Assembly: GCA_964437445.1 (NCBI GenBank)
Contig: CAYTGR010000015.1
Location: 20,409-84,408, forward strand
Reading direction: 5' to 3'
Length of the DNA: 64,000 bases
Source: CAYTGR01 sp964437445
GTDB taxonomy: Bacteria; Chloroflexota; Anaerolineae; B4-G1; SLSP01
A model generated the notes under the pieces. That model ran no database searches and was not told the DNA's origin. It saw only the letters and a program-made list of their open reading frames with translations. Of this stretch, positions 18,255-26,141 are shown piece after piece; position 1 is the stretch's first letter, and every line of letters starts with the position of its first letter. A program made the position numbers and the translations under genes.

Positions 18255-18647
18255 GTGGAACCCCCTTCGGAGCTGGTCGGGCAGGGTACCACACCGGATG
18301 TGCCGGCGTTCGTGGATCGCTATGTGCTCTCTTTCGTTAAGTGGTACATCCTGCAATTCTTCCACGACCACCCGCATACGGTGGAGACGGTTGCCACGCT
18401 GGCCCAGGTCGTCCAGCGACGGCCGGAGGTGGTCGCCACCGAGCTGGTGGAGCTGACCAACCTGAGGATCCTGGAAGAGACTCGCCTGGGGAGTACGGTC
18501 GTCTATGCCCTGACCGCCGACCCCGCCATTCGGGAGCAACTGGATCAGTTTATCAACGCTTGCCAAGATCAACGTTTCCGCATCAAGGTAGTCTTTCACG
18601 TCATCAGAGGCATGAGCAGCCAGGGGATTGCAGAAGAGGATATGTAG
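18255..18647 (+). CDS. Small winged-helix-like protein
   Basis: A 130-residue protein of unknown role. Residues about 30-90 look like a winged helix: a helix-turn-helix (HTVETVATLAQVVQRRPEVV, ELVELTNLRILEE) followed by a beta-wing (TRLGSTVVYALTAD). Similar small proteins are transcription regulators, but no ligand domain is present. GTG start with TAAGGAGG 6 bases upstream. It sits between secA and an adenosine deaminase family gene, in the same direction. Confidence 0.65.
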   Translation: MEPPSELVGQGTTPDVPAFVDRYVLSFVKWYILQFFHDHPHTVETVATLAQVVQRRPEVVATELVELTNLRILEETRLGSTVVYALTADPAIREQLDQFINACQDQRFRIKVVFHVIRGMSSQGIAEEDM

Positions 18648-18747
18648 TAGGGGCGGTGGTTACTTGGGATGTTATCTGTGCACACCGCAGAACACGGTTG
18701 TTACCGCCCGCGGCCTGAACAGTTACAGAAGTGGGAGTCATTATAGC

Positions 18748-19842
18748 GTGTCAGTCATTAATCCGGAATTAAAACGGGTGACCAACGCGGACTTGCAGGC
18801 GTGGGCGCAAGCGCTGCCCAAAGTTGATCTGCACCGCCACCTGGAGGGGTCGCTGCGGCTCAGCACGTTGGTGGAAATCGCCCGCGAATACCAGGTGGAC
18901 CTGCCCAGCCAGAATACCAGCCAGCTGCGGCCCTATGTGCAGGTTACCACCGAAGATGCCCAGGATTTCCACAGCTTTTTGGGGAAGTTCAGCCACCTGC
19001 GCCGTTTCTATCTCTCTCAAGAGATCATCCAGCGGGTGGCCCGCGAAGCGGTCATGGATGCGGCGGCCGACAACATCCGTTATTTTGAGCTGCGTTTCAA
19101 CCCGATTGCTTTCTCCCGGGTCCGTGGCTTCGCTTTGCGCGACGTCATTGAGTGGATCATGGCTGCCGTGGATCAGGCCCAGCAAGAGGCCGGTATCCGC
19201 GCTTGCCTGATTATTCAGATCGGCCGGGACGAATCGGTGGAAACGGCCAACCAGCTGGTGGATCAGGCCATTGCCCATTTCGGGCCCCTGGTGCGGGGGA
19301 TTGATCTGGCCGGTGACGAGACTCGCTACCTGGCCGATCGCTTCATTCGCCCCTTCTGGTGGGCCCGTTCGGCCGGCTTGCAGGTCACTGTCCATGCCGG
19401 TGAAGCGGCCGGCGCCGATAGCGTCCGCGCGGCGGTGGAGCATTTGGGGGCCCAGCGACTGGGCCACGGCGTTCGCGCCGTGGAGGACTCCAACGTCGTC
19501 CAGCTGCTCAAGGCGCGCAAAATCGCGCTGGAGGTCTGCCCCACCAGCAACGTGCAGACTGGAGTGATTCGCACCTACAAGCAGCATCCGCTGCTGGATC
19601 TCTTCAGTTTGGGATTGCGGGTGACGCTCAATACCGACGATCCCAGCATCAGCAATACGACGCTCTCACAAGAAATCGTCGCTGCCGTGCGCGACATCGG
19701 CCTCTCCCGGCGGATGATCTACCGCACGCTGCGTCACGCCGTGGAAGCTGCCTTCATCCCCGAAGCTGAGCGCGCCAGTCTGCGCGAGGACATCCGCGCC
19801 CGGCTTGCGTCGTACCCAGAGGCGCAGGAGGAATTTGCGTAA
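18748..19842 (+). CDS. add: Adenosine deaminase family protein
   Basis: A 364-residue amidohydrolase that deaminates adenosine or a related purine. Metal ligands are in LPKVDLHRHLEGSLR (HxH), HAGEAAGADSV (third His and the catalytic Glu region), LGHGVRAVED and NTDDPSIS (metal Asp). The open frame continues upstream but the upstream residues do not look like this family; GTG at 18748 with GGGAG 10 bases before it is the best start. Some members prefer aminodeoxyfutalosine or adenine, so the exact substrate is open. Confidence 0.85.
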   Translation: MSVINPELKRVTNADLQAWAQALPKVDLHRHLEGSLRLSTLVEIAREYQVDLPSQNTSQLRPYVQVTTEDAQDFHSFLGKFSHLRRFYLSQEIIQRVAREAVMDAAADNIRYFELRFNPIAFSRVRGFALRDVIEWIMAAVDQAQQEAGIRACLIIQIGRDESVETANQLVDQAIAHFGPLVRGIDLAGDETRYLADRFIRPFWWARSAGLQVTVHAGEAAGADSVRAAVEHLGAQRLGHGVRAVEDSNVVQLLKARKIALEVCPTSNVQTGVIRTYKQHPLLDLFSLGLRVTLNTDDPSISNTTLSQEIVAAVRDIGLSRRMIYRTLRHAVEAAFIPEAERASLREDIRARLASYPEAQEEFA

Positions 19843-19848
19843 TATTCT

Positions 19849-19881
19849 GCTGAGGAAACCCGCCCTGCGTGCTTCCTCAGC
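19849..19881 (+). terminator. Hairpin after the adenosine deaminase gene
   Basis: Perfect 9-bp stem GCTGAGGAA/TTCCTCAGC, loop of 15, starting 7 bases after the stop codon. There is no U-tract; it resembles the other gene-end hairpins of this window. Confidence 0.6.
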
Positions 19882-19933
19882 GCCCCCTCCAGGCGTTCAG
19901 CTATCGGATTCCCCTCGGAAGTACCTCCAAATG

Positions 19934-19973
19934 TTTTAATGCTCTAATGCTCTAAAATTCTAACGCCGCTACG
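19934..19973. repeat. Tandem degenerate octamers
   Basis: Five consecutive 8-base units in strict register, e.g. CTCTAATG and CTCTAAAA, in the 373-base space between the adenosine deaminase gene and the ABC transporter. I see no gene in that space. Confidence 0.7.
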
Positions 19974-20086
19974 TCAAGAGAATCAAGTGGCACTTCGCGT
20001 CCCGGCGCATTTTGCGTTAAATCCTCTTGATTTTGTCTCTAATTTCCTAAATCCTCATTAATTTTATTCCCTTTTGGCCCAGATTG

Positions 20087-20095
20087 TGGTACAAT
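20087..20095 (+). promoter_or_regulatory. ABC transporter promoter (extended -10)
   Basis: TGGTACAAT at 20087-20095, in an AT-rich stretch, about 120 bases before the ATPase start. The -35 region is weak. Confidence 0.65.
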
Positions 20096-20215
20096 AGAGG
20101 GTATGGAGACGGTTAAAAAATCGGGAGCAGGGCGCAGGGAACCGTCATCAACTCTCTAACCCCTATGTCACGCCCGGGTTGCTCACCGAACGTTCACAGT
20201 AGACCGGAGTTGAAC

Positions 20216-21139
20216 ATGATAGAGATTCAGGGCTTGGTCAAACGATTTGACGAGATTGTGGCCGTGGATGGCATTGACCTCCATATCCATGCCGGGGAGG
20301 TATTGGCGCTCTTAGGGCCGAATGGCGCTGGCAAGACAACGACGGTCCGGATGCTCTCGGCGATCCTTAAGCCCACGGCGGGCAGCGCACACGTCGCCGG
20401 CTACGATGTGGCCTCGCAGGGGCGTGAGGTGCGCCGCCGCGTCGGCGTGCTCACCGAAGCGCCCGGGCTCTACCTGCGGATGAGCGGATACGAATATCTG
20501 CGCTTCTTTGGCGAGGCCTACGGGATGCCGGCCGCTCAAATCAGGGCGCAGATTGAGCTGCTTGCCGAGCACTTCAAAATCGCGGATGTGCTGGAACGCC
20601 GCCTGGGTGAGTATTCCAAGGGGATGGCCCAGAAGATCGCACTGGTACGGACTCTGCTGCATGAGCCACCGGTCCTGCTCCTGGATGAGCCAACCTCGGC
20701 CATGGACCCGGCCAGCGCGCGGTTGGTGCGCGACGCCATTTTGCAGATGCGGGCCAGCGACCGTACCATCATCGTTTGCACCCACAACCTGCCGGAGGCC
20801 GAAGAGCTGGCCGACCGGATCGCCATCATCCGGCGGGGGAAAATCGTGGCGGCGGGGACGGCCGCGGAGCTTAAGTCGCGCCTGTTGGGGCCACCGCTGA
20901 TGGAGTTACGGCTGCCGGAGCCCATCCACAACGGTATCGTCCCGCTGGTGGCCCGTTTTGCCCCGATTGAGGCCGTTGGCGAGACCTGGGTGCGCTACCG
21001 CGCCCCGGAGCCGGCGCAGGTCAACCCCCCGCTGTTGCGCGCCTTGCTGGAGGCCCGGATCCCGGTGGTGACGCTGGGCGAGGTGCCCCGCAGTCTGGAA
21101 GCCGTCTACTTGCGGGTGGTTGAGGAAGGAGCCGTGTGA
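20216..21139 (+). CDS. ABC transporter ATP-binding protein
   Basis: A 307-residue ATPase of the ABC-2/CcmA type. Walker A is GPNGAGKTTTVRML, the signature reads GEYSKGMAQKIALV (YSKGM in place of LSGGQ, common in this subfamily) and Walker B is VLLLDEPTSAMDP, followed by the H-loop IIVCTHNLPEAE. An ATG at 20216 with CGGAG 6 bases before it is the start; the frame extends further upstream without family likeness. It powers the permease encoded one base downstream. Substrate unknown. Confidence 0.93.
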   Translation: MIEIQGLVKRFDEIVAVDGIDLHIHAGEVLALLGPNGAGKTTTVRMLSAILKPTAGSAHVAGYDVASQGREVRRRVGVLTEAPGLYLRMSGYEYLRFFGEAYGMPAAQIRAQIELLAEHFKIADVLERRLGEYSKGMAQKIALVRTLLHEPPVLLLDEPTSAMDPASARLVRDAILQMRASDRTIIVCTHNLPEAEELADRIAIIRRGKIVAAGTAAELKSRLLGPPLMELRLPEPIHNGIVPLVARFAPIEAVGETWVRYRAPEPAQVNPPLLRALLEARIPVVTLGEVPRSLEAVYLRVVEEGAV

Positions 21140-21140
21140 G

Positions 21141-22619
21141 ATGATTCAGGAAACCAGTTTGACCCCCCCCTTGCCACGCCGGCGACCCGCCGTGCTGGAG
21201 GAGCTGCGCCCGGCGCTGGTTGTGATGCGCCGCGAGATCAAAGATACGCTACGCGATTGGCGGCTGGTCGCGCCGATTGTTATTCTGGTCACTATCTTCC
21301 CGTTCCTGGCCAACTTCGCCGCCTCGCGCGGCCTGGATTTCGTCAACCAGTACGGTGCGACGCTGATTATTGAACGGCTGTTGCCCTTTTTGATGCTGGT
21401 GGTTGGCTTCTTCCCCAGCACTTTCTCGCTGGTGATCGCCCTGGAGACCTTCGTGGGTGAAAAAGAGCGCCGCAGCCTGGAACCGCTGCTGGCGACGCCG
21501 TTGACCAACTTCCAGCTTTACCTGGGCAAGCTGCTGGCCGCGACCATCCCGCCGGTGCTTGCCAGCTACCTGGGAATGACCGTTTACCTGGTGATGGTCT
21601 GGCTCACGGTGGGGTGGTACCCCTCCCTCTCGCTCCTGCTCGTCTCCTTTGTCCTGGCAACGGCGGAGGCATTGGTCATGGTGACCGGCGCAGTCATCGT
21701 CTCCAGCCAATCCACCAGCGTCCGTGCCGCCAACCTGCTGGCCAGCTTCATCATTATCCCGATGGCTTTCCTCCTGCAGGCAGAAGCCGGGCTGCTGCTT
21801 TTCAGCAATTTCCAGGCGCTCTGGCTGATCGCCCTGTTCTTGATTGTGTTGAACGTGCTGCTGATGCGTCTGGGCGTGCGCGCGTTTGACCGGGAACATC
21901 TGTTGGGGCGCGACATAGACCAGATTGATCTGAAGAACGGCTGGCGCACCTTCTGGGAAGCGGCCTGGCCACGGGGTGGGCTGCGGGGCCTTTATCTGCG
22001 CGAGATCCCGCAGCAGCTGCGGGCCCTCCGGCCGGAGCTGGCCCTCACGGTCCTGGTGATCCTGGCTGGTGCCTGGGTGATCGGCAGTTGGACGGCGGCT
22101 GAGTTCCCGCTCCCGGCTAAAGTGCTGGCGTTCCAGGGGCAATTGGACCGGCAGACCTTCCAGCAGGCCATTGAGCAATCCGGCATCCTGCCCACCTTCT
22201 CGGCCTGGGCCATCCTGGAGAACAACATCCGCTCGCTGGTAGGGGGGGCGCTGCTGGGATCCTTTACGATGGGGATTGGGGCCCTGATGCTGCTGATGGC
22301 GCCGCTGGCCATCATTGCCTATATCGTCCTCCAGGTACCAGCCGCAGGGATCAATCCCTGGTTTTTCCTGGCCATTTTTGTCCTGCCCCACGGCATCCTG
22401 GAGCTGCCGGCCGCGGTCATTGCTACGGCTCAGGCCATGAAGATCGGCGACATCGTCCTGCGCGCCCCGGAGGAAGGGGGCGGCTTTAACGGGATGGTGC
22501 GGGAAGCCGGCCATTTCGTTCAACTGATGATCGCAGTCGTCATCCCGCTCTTATTGGCGGCGGCGCTGGTGGAGGCCCACATCACGCCCCAACTGGTGCT
22601 CTACTTTTTCGGGCAATAA
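21141..22619 (+). CDS. ABC-2 type permease
   Basis: A 492-residue membrane protein. One helix near residues 40-65, a cluster (about six) between 75 and 260, then a soluble loop and four more helices near the C-terminus. The motif EKERRSLEPLLATPLTNFQLYLGK is the conserved ABC-2 cytoplasmic coupling region. ATG at 21141 lies one base after the ATPase stop with AAGGAG 9 bases upstream, so the two form an export complex. The C-terminal half resembles stage II sporulation protein M-like membrane domains (LLGSFTMGIGALMLLMAP, LPHGILELPAAVI), suggesting an ABC-2/SpoIIM-like fusion. Confidence 0.88.
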   Translation: MIQETSLTPPLPRRRPAVLEELRPALVVMRREIKDTLRDWRLVAPIVILVTIFPFLANFAASRGLDFVNQYGATLIIERLLPFLMLVVGFFPSTFSLVIALETFVGEKERRSLEPLLATPLTNFQLYLGKLLAATIPPVLASYLGMTVYLVMVWLTVGWYPSLSLLLVSFVLATAEALVMVTGAVIVSSQSTSVRAANLLASFIIIPMAFLLQAEAGLLLFSNFQALWLIALFLIVLNVLLMRLGVRAFDREHLLGRDIDQIDLKNGWRTFWEAAWPRGGLRGLYLREIPQQLRALRPELALTVLVILAGAWVIGSWTAAEFPLPAKVLAFQGQLDRQTFQQAIEQSGILPTFSAWAILENNIRSLVGGALLGSFTMGIGALMLLMAPLAIIAYIVLQVPAAGINPWFFLAIFVLPHGILELPAAVIATAQAMKIGDIVLRAPEEGGGFNGMVREAGHFVQLMIAVVIPLLLAAALVEAHITPQLVLYFFGQ

Positions 22620-22640
22620 ACCGGCCGGCGCTAAGCACCC

Positions 22641-22671
22641 AGAAGGAGCCGGGTGATCCCCGGCTCCTTCT
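22641..22671. terminator. Bidirectional hairpin between permease and rocD
   Basis: A perfect 13-bp stem AGAAGGAGCCGGG/CCCGGCTCCTTCT with a 5-base loop between two convergent genes. No U-tract on either strand. Confidence 0.7.
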
Positions 22672-22709
22672 GCGCGCTACTACAAGCCGATTCCCTGCAG
22701 CAGATTTCC

Positions 22710-23909
22710 TCAGGGCACCAACACCGCGCGGATCTGCTCCAAAGCCCAATCAATTTCCTCTTGCGTGATAATCAACGGCGGAGCGAAGCGGATGACGCGC
22801 TCGTGCGTTTCCTTCGCCAGGAGACCACGCTCTTTGAGCTGCTCGCAGAAGGGGCGTGCCGGTCCGACCTCGGCTTTGATCTCTACGCCGATGAGCAGCC
22901 CCCGGCCCCGGATCTCTTTCACGTAGGGACTGTGCAGTGCCTCCAGTTGGGCTTTGAAATAAGCGCCCAGCCGGGCCGCATTCTCAATCAACCCCTCCTC
23001 CACGATCACCTTCAGCGCCTCGCGGGCGACCGCTGACCCCAAGGGGTTGCCGCCAAACGTGGAGCCGTGGCTCCCCGGCTTGAACTGTCCCAGCACATCG
23101 GCGCGCCCCACCACTGCCGAGACGGGCATCATCCCGCCGGAAAGCGCCTTGCCGATGGTCACCAGGTCGGCCTTGACCCCTTCCCAATCGCAAGCGAAGA
23201 GCTTGCCGGTGCGCCCCAGTCCGGTCTGGATCTCATCGGCGATGAAGAGCACGTTGTGGTGGGTGCAGAGCTCGCGGGCGGCCCGCAGATACCCCTCTGG
23301 CGGGATCATGATCCCGGCTTCCCCCTGGATCGGCTCCACAATGAAGGCCACGGTGTGGGGCGTGATGGCGGCCTCTAACGCGGCCGCGTCCCCATAAGGA
23401 ATCACCTTAAAACCGGGGGTGAAGGGACCGAACCCATCCCGGTAAAGCGGTTCGGTAGAAAAAGTGACGATGGAGATGGTGCGCCCGTGGAAGTTGTTGG
23501 TGCAGGCGATGATCTCCGCCTGGCCGTCGGGGACGCCTTTGACCTGGTAGCCCCAGAGCCGCGCCGCCTTGAGCGCCGTTTCCACGGCCTCCGCGCCGGA
23601 GTTCATCGGCAGCATCATCTCATGGCCGGTCAGCTCACAGATCTCCTGCAGCAGGAAGGGGAACTGATCGTTGCGGAAAGCGCGGGAGGTGAGCGTCACC
23701 CGTTGGGCCTGCTCCACCAGCGCCTTGACGATGCGGGGGTGGCAGTGCCCCTGATTCAATGCCGAATAAGCGCTCAGGCAATCCAGGTACCGCTTGCCCT
23801 CCACATCCCAGACCCAGACGCCCTGTGCGCGGGTGATGACCACATCCAGGGGATGATAGTTGTGCGCGCCGTAAGTCTCCTCCAGAGCAATGAAATCCTG
23901 TGTCTGCAT
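22710..23909 (-). CDS. rocD: Ornithine aminotransferase
   Basis: A 399-residue class III PLP aminotransferase. The start YGAHNYHPLDVVITRAQGVWVWD and the stretches SAYSALNQGHCHPRIV, LTSRAFRNDQ and LPMNSGAEAVETALKAAR are close to eukaryotic and Bacillus OAT. The PLP lysine lies in VTIGKALSGGMMPVSA. It converts ornithine to glutamate semialdehyde, linking arginine breakdown to proline and glutamate. AAGGAG precedes the ATG. The promoter carries a 17-bp motif also found at the GntR gene (see operator entries). Confidence 0.95.
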   Translation of the reverse strand: MQTQDFIALEETYGAHNYHPLDVVITRAQGVWVWDVEGKRYLDCLSAYSALNQGHCHPRIVKALVEQAQRVTLTSRAFRNDQFPFLLQEICELTGHEMMLPMNSGAEAVETALKAARLWGYQVKGVPDGQAEIIACTNNFHGRTISIVTFSTEPLYRDGFGPFTPGFKVIPYGDAAALEAAITPHTVAFIVEPIQGEAGIMIPPEGYLRAARELCTHHNVLFIADEIQTGLGRTGKLFACDWEGVKADLVTIGKALSGGMMPVSAVVGRADVLGQFKPGSHGSTFGGNPLGSAVAREALKVIVEEGLIENAARLGAYFKAQLEALHSPYVKEIRGRGLLIGVEIKAEVGPARPFCEQLKERGLLAKETHERVIRFAPPLIITQEEIDWALEQIRAVLVP

Positions 23910-23932
23910 TCTTAACTACTCCTTCTTAGAAA

Positions 23933-23949
23933 TTAGATATTTGATATTA
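23933..23949 (-). promoter_or_regulatory. Putative operator upstream of rocD
   Basis: On the minus strand this reads TAATATCAAATATCTAA. The same 17 bases with one mismatch occur at 53863-53879 in front of the GntR-family gene. It begins 17 bases after the rocD -10 box, so a bound protein would cover the transcript start region. Confidence 0.6.
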
Positions 23950-23966
23950 TCCCGTCCCTTAGCTTC

Positions 23967-23994
23967 ATCCTAACACGAAGCCAGTTAGGGTCAA
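23967..23994 (-). promoter_or_regulatory. rocD promoter
   Basis: Minus-strand TTGACC (23989-23994), 16-base spacer, TAGGAT (23967-23972). Confidence 0.65.
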
Positions 23995-24059
23995 GTCCCT
24001 TGTTTCCCGGAGAGCACAGGAGATTTGTCATACGAGGAGATGCTATATGCTATAAGGGA

Positions 24060-24092
24060 GATTTTGCGCGTGGCGAAACCGCGCGCAAAATC
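24060..24092. terminator. Hairpin with pyrimidine-rich tail on the plus strand
   Basis: An 11-bp stem GATTTTGCGCG/CGCGCAAAATC extended by a wobble and two GC pairs around a CGAAA loop. The plus strand continues with a long T-rich pyrimidine run. The flanking genes read the other way, so it may end minus-strand transcription from the ATC-hydrolase-family gene, or end an unseen plus-strand transcript. Confidence 0.55.
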
Positions 24093-24145
24093 GTCTTTTC
24101 CTCTCTTTTCTTCTTTTCTTGTCTTTTCTTGATTTGCCGGCTAAT

Positions 24146-24637
24146 TTAGCCGCGTATCGCGTAACAGAAGTCGCAATAGGGTGCCCCCTCCATGATCGTT
24201 TGGGTACGGGTGAAGACCACTGCCGGGTTGAAGCCTGCCATCAGGGCGGCGTCGCGATTGCAGGAAAGGAGCATTCCCAGGTCGGCTATGCCAAGCGCCC
24301 GATAGAGCTCGGCGTAGCGACAGCGCGTGACCTGAAAAGCGAAGCGGGCCGGCGTCTGCTCCGTTACCGTGAAGGTCATGGCATCGTCGCGCGTCCAGAG
24401 CTCCAGGCTGCGGGCAAAGTCGGTCAGCGTGTTGCCGCCCAGGCTGGCCGCCAGCTGGGCCCCCTGCTCGCGGGCCAGGCGCAGAATTGTCTCCCGCAGC
24501 ACGGCCCGTACCTCTGCCTGGCCGAACCGCTTGCCCAACGCCTCCACCAGCGGCGCGACAATCCGTGCCTCAATCTCACGGCGGGTCAGCACCCCCACCG
24601 CGTTCAAACGATCCGGCGGCATGGGTTGATCTGGCAT
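24146..24637 (-). CDS. L-2-amino-thiazoline-4-carboxylic acid hydrolase family protein
   Basis: A 163-residue protein matching the ATC-hydrolase family pattern: TRCRYAELYRALGIADLG, LLSCNRDAALMAGFNP and the ending RTQTIMEGAPYCDFCYA. The named member opens the thiazoline ring on the way from ATC to L-cysteine in Pseudomonas; most homologues are uncharacterised. AGGAGG lies 5 bases before the ATG. It follows an M29 aminopeptidase gene by 27 bases on the same strand, suggesting a peptide or amino-acid scavenging operon. Confidence 0.8.
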   Translation of the reverse strand: MPDQPMPPDRLNAVGVLTRREIEARIVAPLVEALGKRFGQAEVRAVLRETILRLAREQGAQLAASLGGNTLTDFARSLELWTRDDAMTFTVTEQTPARFAFQVTRCRYAELYRALGIADLGMLLSCNRDAALMAGFNPAVVFTRTQTIMEGAPYCDFCYAIRG

Positions 24638-24664
24638 CGTCGCCTCCTGTTCCCGGCCTGCGCC

Positions 24665-25768
24665 TTAAATCACAAACTGTCCATTCTGATAGAGCAGGTC
24701 ACCGTCCACGCGAATTTCACCGCCCCGGCGCAGATCGCAAATCAGGTCCCAGTGGATGGCCGAGTCGGCCACACTGCCGCTTTCCGGGTAGCCCGCGCCG
24801 AGCGCCAGGTGAAAGCTGCCGCCGATCTTTTCATCAAAGAGGATCTCGCCGGTAAAACGGTTGATCCCTTCGTTCGTTCCGATGGCGAATTCACCCAGGT
24901 AGCGTGCCCCGGCATCCGTGTCCAACGTCTGGAGTAAGAAGGCCTCATTTTTATCCGCCGTGGCCTTGACAACCTTGCCACGCTCAAACCAGAGCCGCAC
25001 CCCCGTCACCTCCCGCCCGCCGTAGATCGCCGGGTATGAGAAGTAAACACAGCCTTCCGCACTATCCTCCACCGGCCCGGTGAAAATTTCCCCGTCGGGC
25101 ATGTTCTCGTGCCCGTCGCAGTTGATGAAAGTGCGCCCGGCGATGCTCAGCCGCAGATCAGTCTCCGGCCCCATGATGTGCACTTCTTGCTTCCCCTTGA
25201 GCCAGTCAATGATCTGCTGTTGCCGGGCGGAGAAACGCCGCCAATATCCCACCGGATCACTCAGCTCGGGCAAACAGGCCTGAAAAACAAAATCGGCGTA
25301 CTCATCCAGGCTCATCTCGGCGTCTTGCGCGTGTGCCTGGGTGGGAAAAAGCGTCAGCGTCCAACGCAGTTCGTGCCGGGCCGCCCGCGCCAGGAAAGTC
25401 TTCATGATCCCGGCCTGCGCCTGTTCCCGCAACACCATCCGGGCCGGATCCACCCCGCTCAACGACTTCGTGTTGGCGGCGGCCATCACGTTAATCTCCA
25501 CGTCATAGCTCTCCACCAACAAGCGGCGCGGCTCAGGGATATGCTGCAACTGCTCGTCAGAGGCGTAGCGATAAAAGAGCTCCATGGTACCGGGCAACGT
25601 CGTCAGCATGAACGGGTGCCCCCCTGCCTGTAACACCCTGGCGTAAACGGCCAGCAACAGCGGCTCAGCCGGCGTATCACCCCGGATCACCACTTTATCG
25701 CCCGGCCTGACCGCCACGGAATAGTTGACCAAAACATCGGCTAATTTATCCACACGCGGGTCTAACAT
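24665..25768 (-). CDS. M29 family aminopeptidase
   Basis: A 367-residue metallo-aminopeptidase of the AmpS/thermophilic aminopeptidase T family. It starts VDKLADVLVNYSVAVRPGDKVVIRG and contains MPDGEIFTGPVEDSAEG (metal-binding Glu), GTNEGINRFTGEILFDEKIGG and a His/Asp pair near the C-terminus (AIHWDLICDLR). These enzymes remove N-terminal residues from peptides in the cytoplasm. AAGGAG is 6 bases before the ATG. It leads the two-gene minus-strand unit with the ATC-hydrolase family gene. Confidence 0.92.
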   Translation of the reverse strand: MLDPRVDKLADVLVNYSVAVRPGDKVVIRGDTPAEPLLLAVYARVLQAGGHPFMLTTLPGTMELFYRYASDEQLQHIPEPRRLLVESYDVEINVMAAANTKSLSGVDPARMVLREQAQAGIMKTFLARAARHELRWTLTLFPTQAHAQDAEMSLDEYADFVFQACLPELSDPVGYWRRFSARQQQIIDWLKGKQEVHIMGPETDLRLSIAGRTFINCDGHENMPDGEIFTGPVEDSAEGCVYFSYPAIYGGREVTGVRLWFERGKVVKATADKNEAFLLQTLDTDAGARYLGEFAIGTNEGINRFTGEILFDEKIGGSFHLALGAGYPESGSVADSAIHWDLICDLRRGGEIRVDGDLLYQNGQFVI

Positions 25769-25803
25769 GCATGACTCCTTCCTGCTCTGAGGTTAATGCC
25801 GGG

Positions 25804-25831
25804 ATTGTAATCCCAGATGCACGCTTGCCAA
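25804..25831 (-). promoter_or_regulatory. Aminopeptidase promoter
   Basis: Minus strand TTGGCA (25826-25831), 16-base spacer, TACAAT (25804-25809), 36 bases from the start codon. Confidence 0.65.
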
Positions 25832-25918
25832 GTTTGAAACAGTCCAGGGTTTGTCTGCGGCGGGGGCCTTTCAAAATCGGAGACGACGATGGCGCACGCG
25901 CTGCGGCCGGAAACAGGG

Positions 25919-25946
25919 TTGAGCTTTGGGCAGATCGTGCTAAACT
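25919..25946 (+). promoter_or_regulatory. Plus-strand promoter upstream of the EamA exporter
   Basis: TTGAGC (25919-25924), 16-base spacer ending in TGC, then TAAACT (25941-25946). The same TGCTAAACT occurs at the histidine kinase promoter. The rest of 25769-26141 holds no convincing gene. Confidence 0.55.
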
Positions 25947-26060
25947 GTCGCCGGGGCATAGCCACTGCACCTCAAAATCAGCCGGCCGTCCAGAAGTCGC
26001 GCATGATGGCCTTGCCCGCCATGATGCGCACCCATGAAAGTCTGCCGCCTGCCAGAGCTA

Positions 26061-26095
26061 ATTTCGGATTTGGGATTTCAGATTTCGGATTTGCA
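26061..26095. repeat. Degenerate heptamer array
   Basis: Five 7-base units of the form ATTTNNN in unbroken register (two are ATTTCGG), in the leader of the EamA gene. Confidence 0.85.
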
Positions 26096-26141
26096 GACAC
26101 AACTCTGCGACCTCTGTAAATCCGGCTTTCATGAGAGTGCC

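Noticed and set aside
21249..22523. 424-residue minus-strand frame in the ABC permease
   Set aside because: Highly charged, Gln/His-rich, no motifs; the plus strand is a membrane protein.
25889..26119. 76-residue plus-strand frame before the EamA gene
   Set aside because: Runs through the heptamer array and lacks a ribosome site or family likeness.
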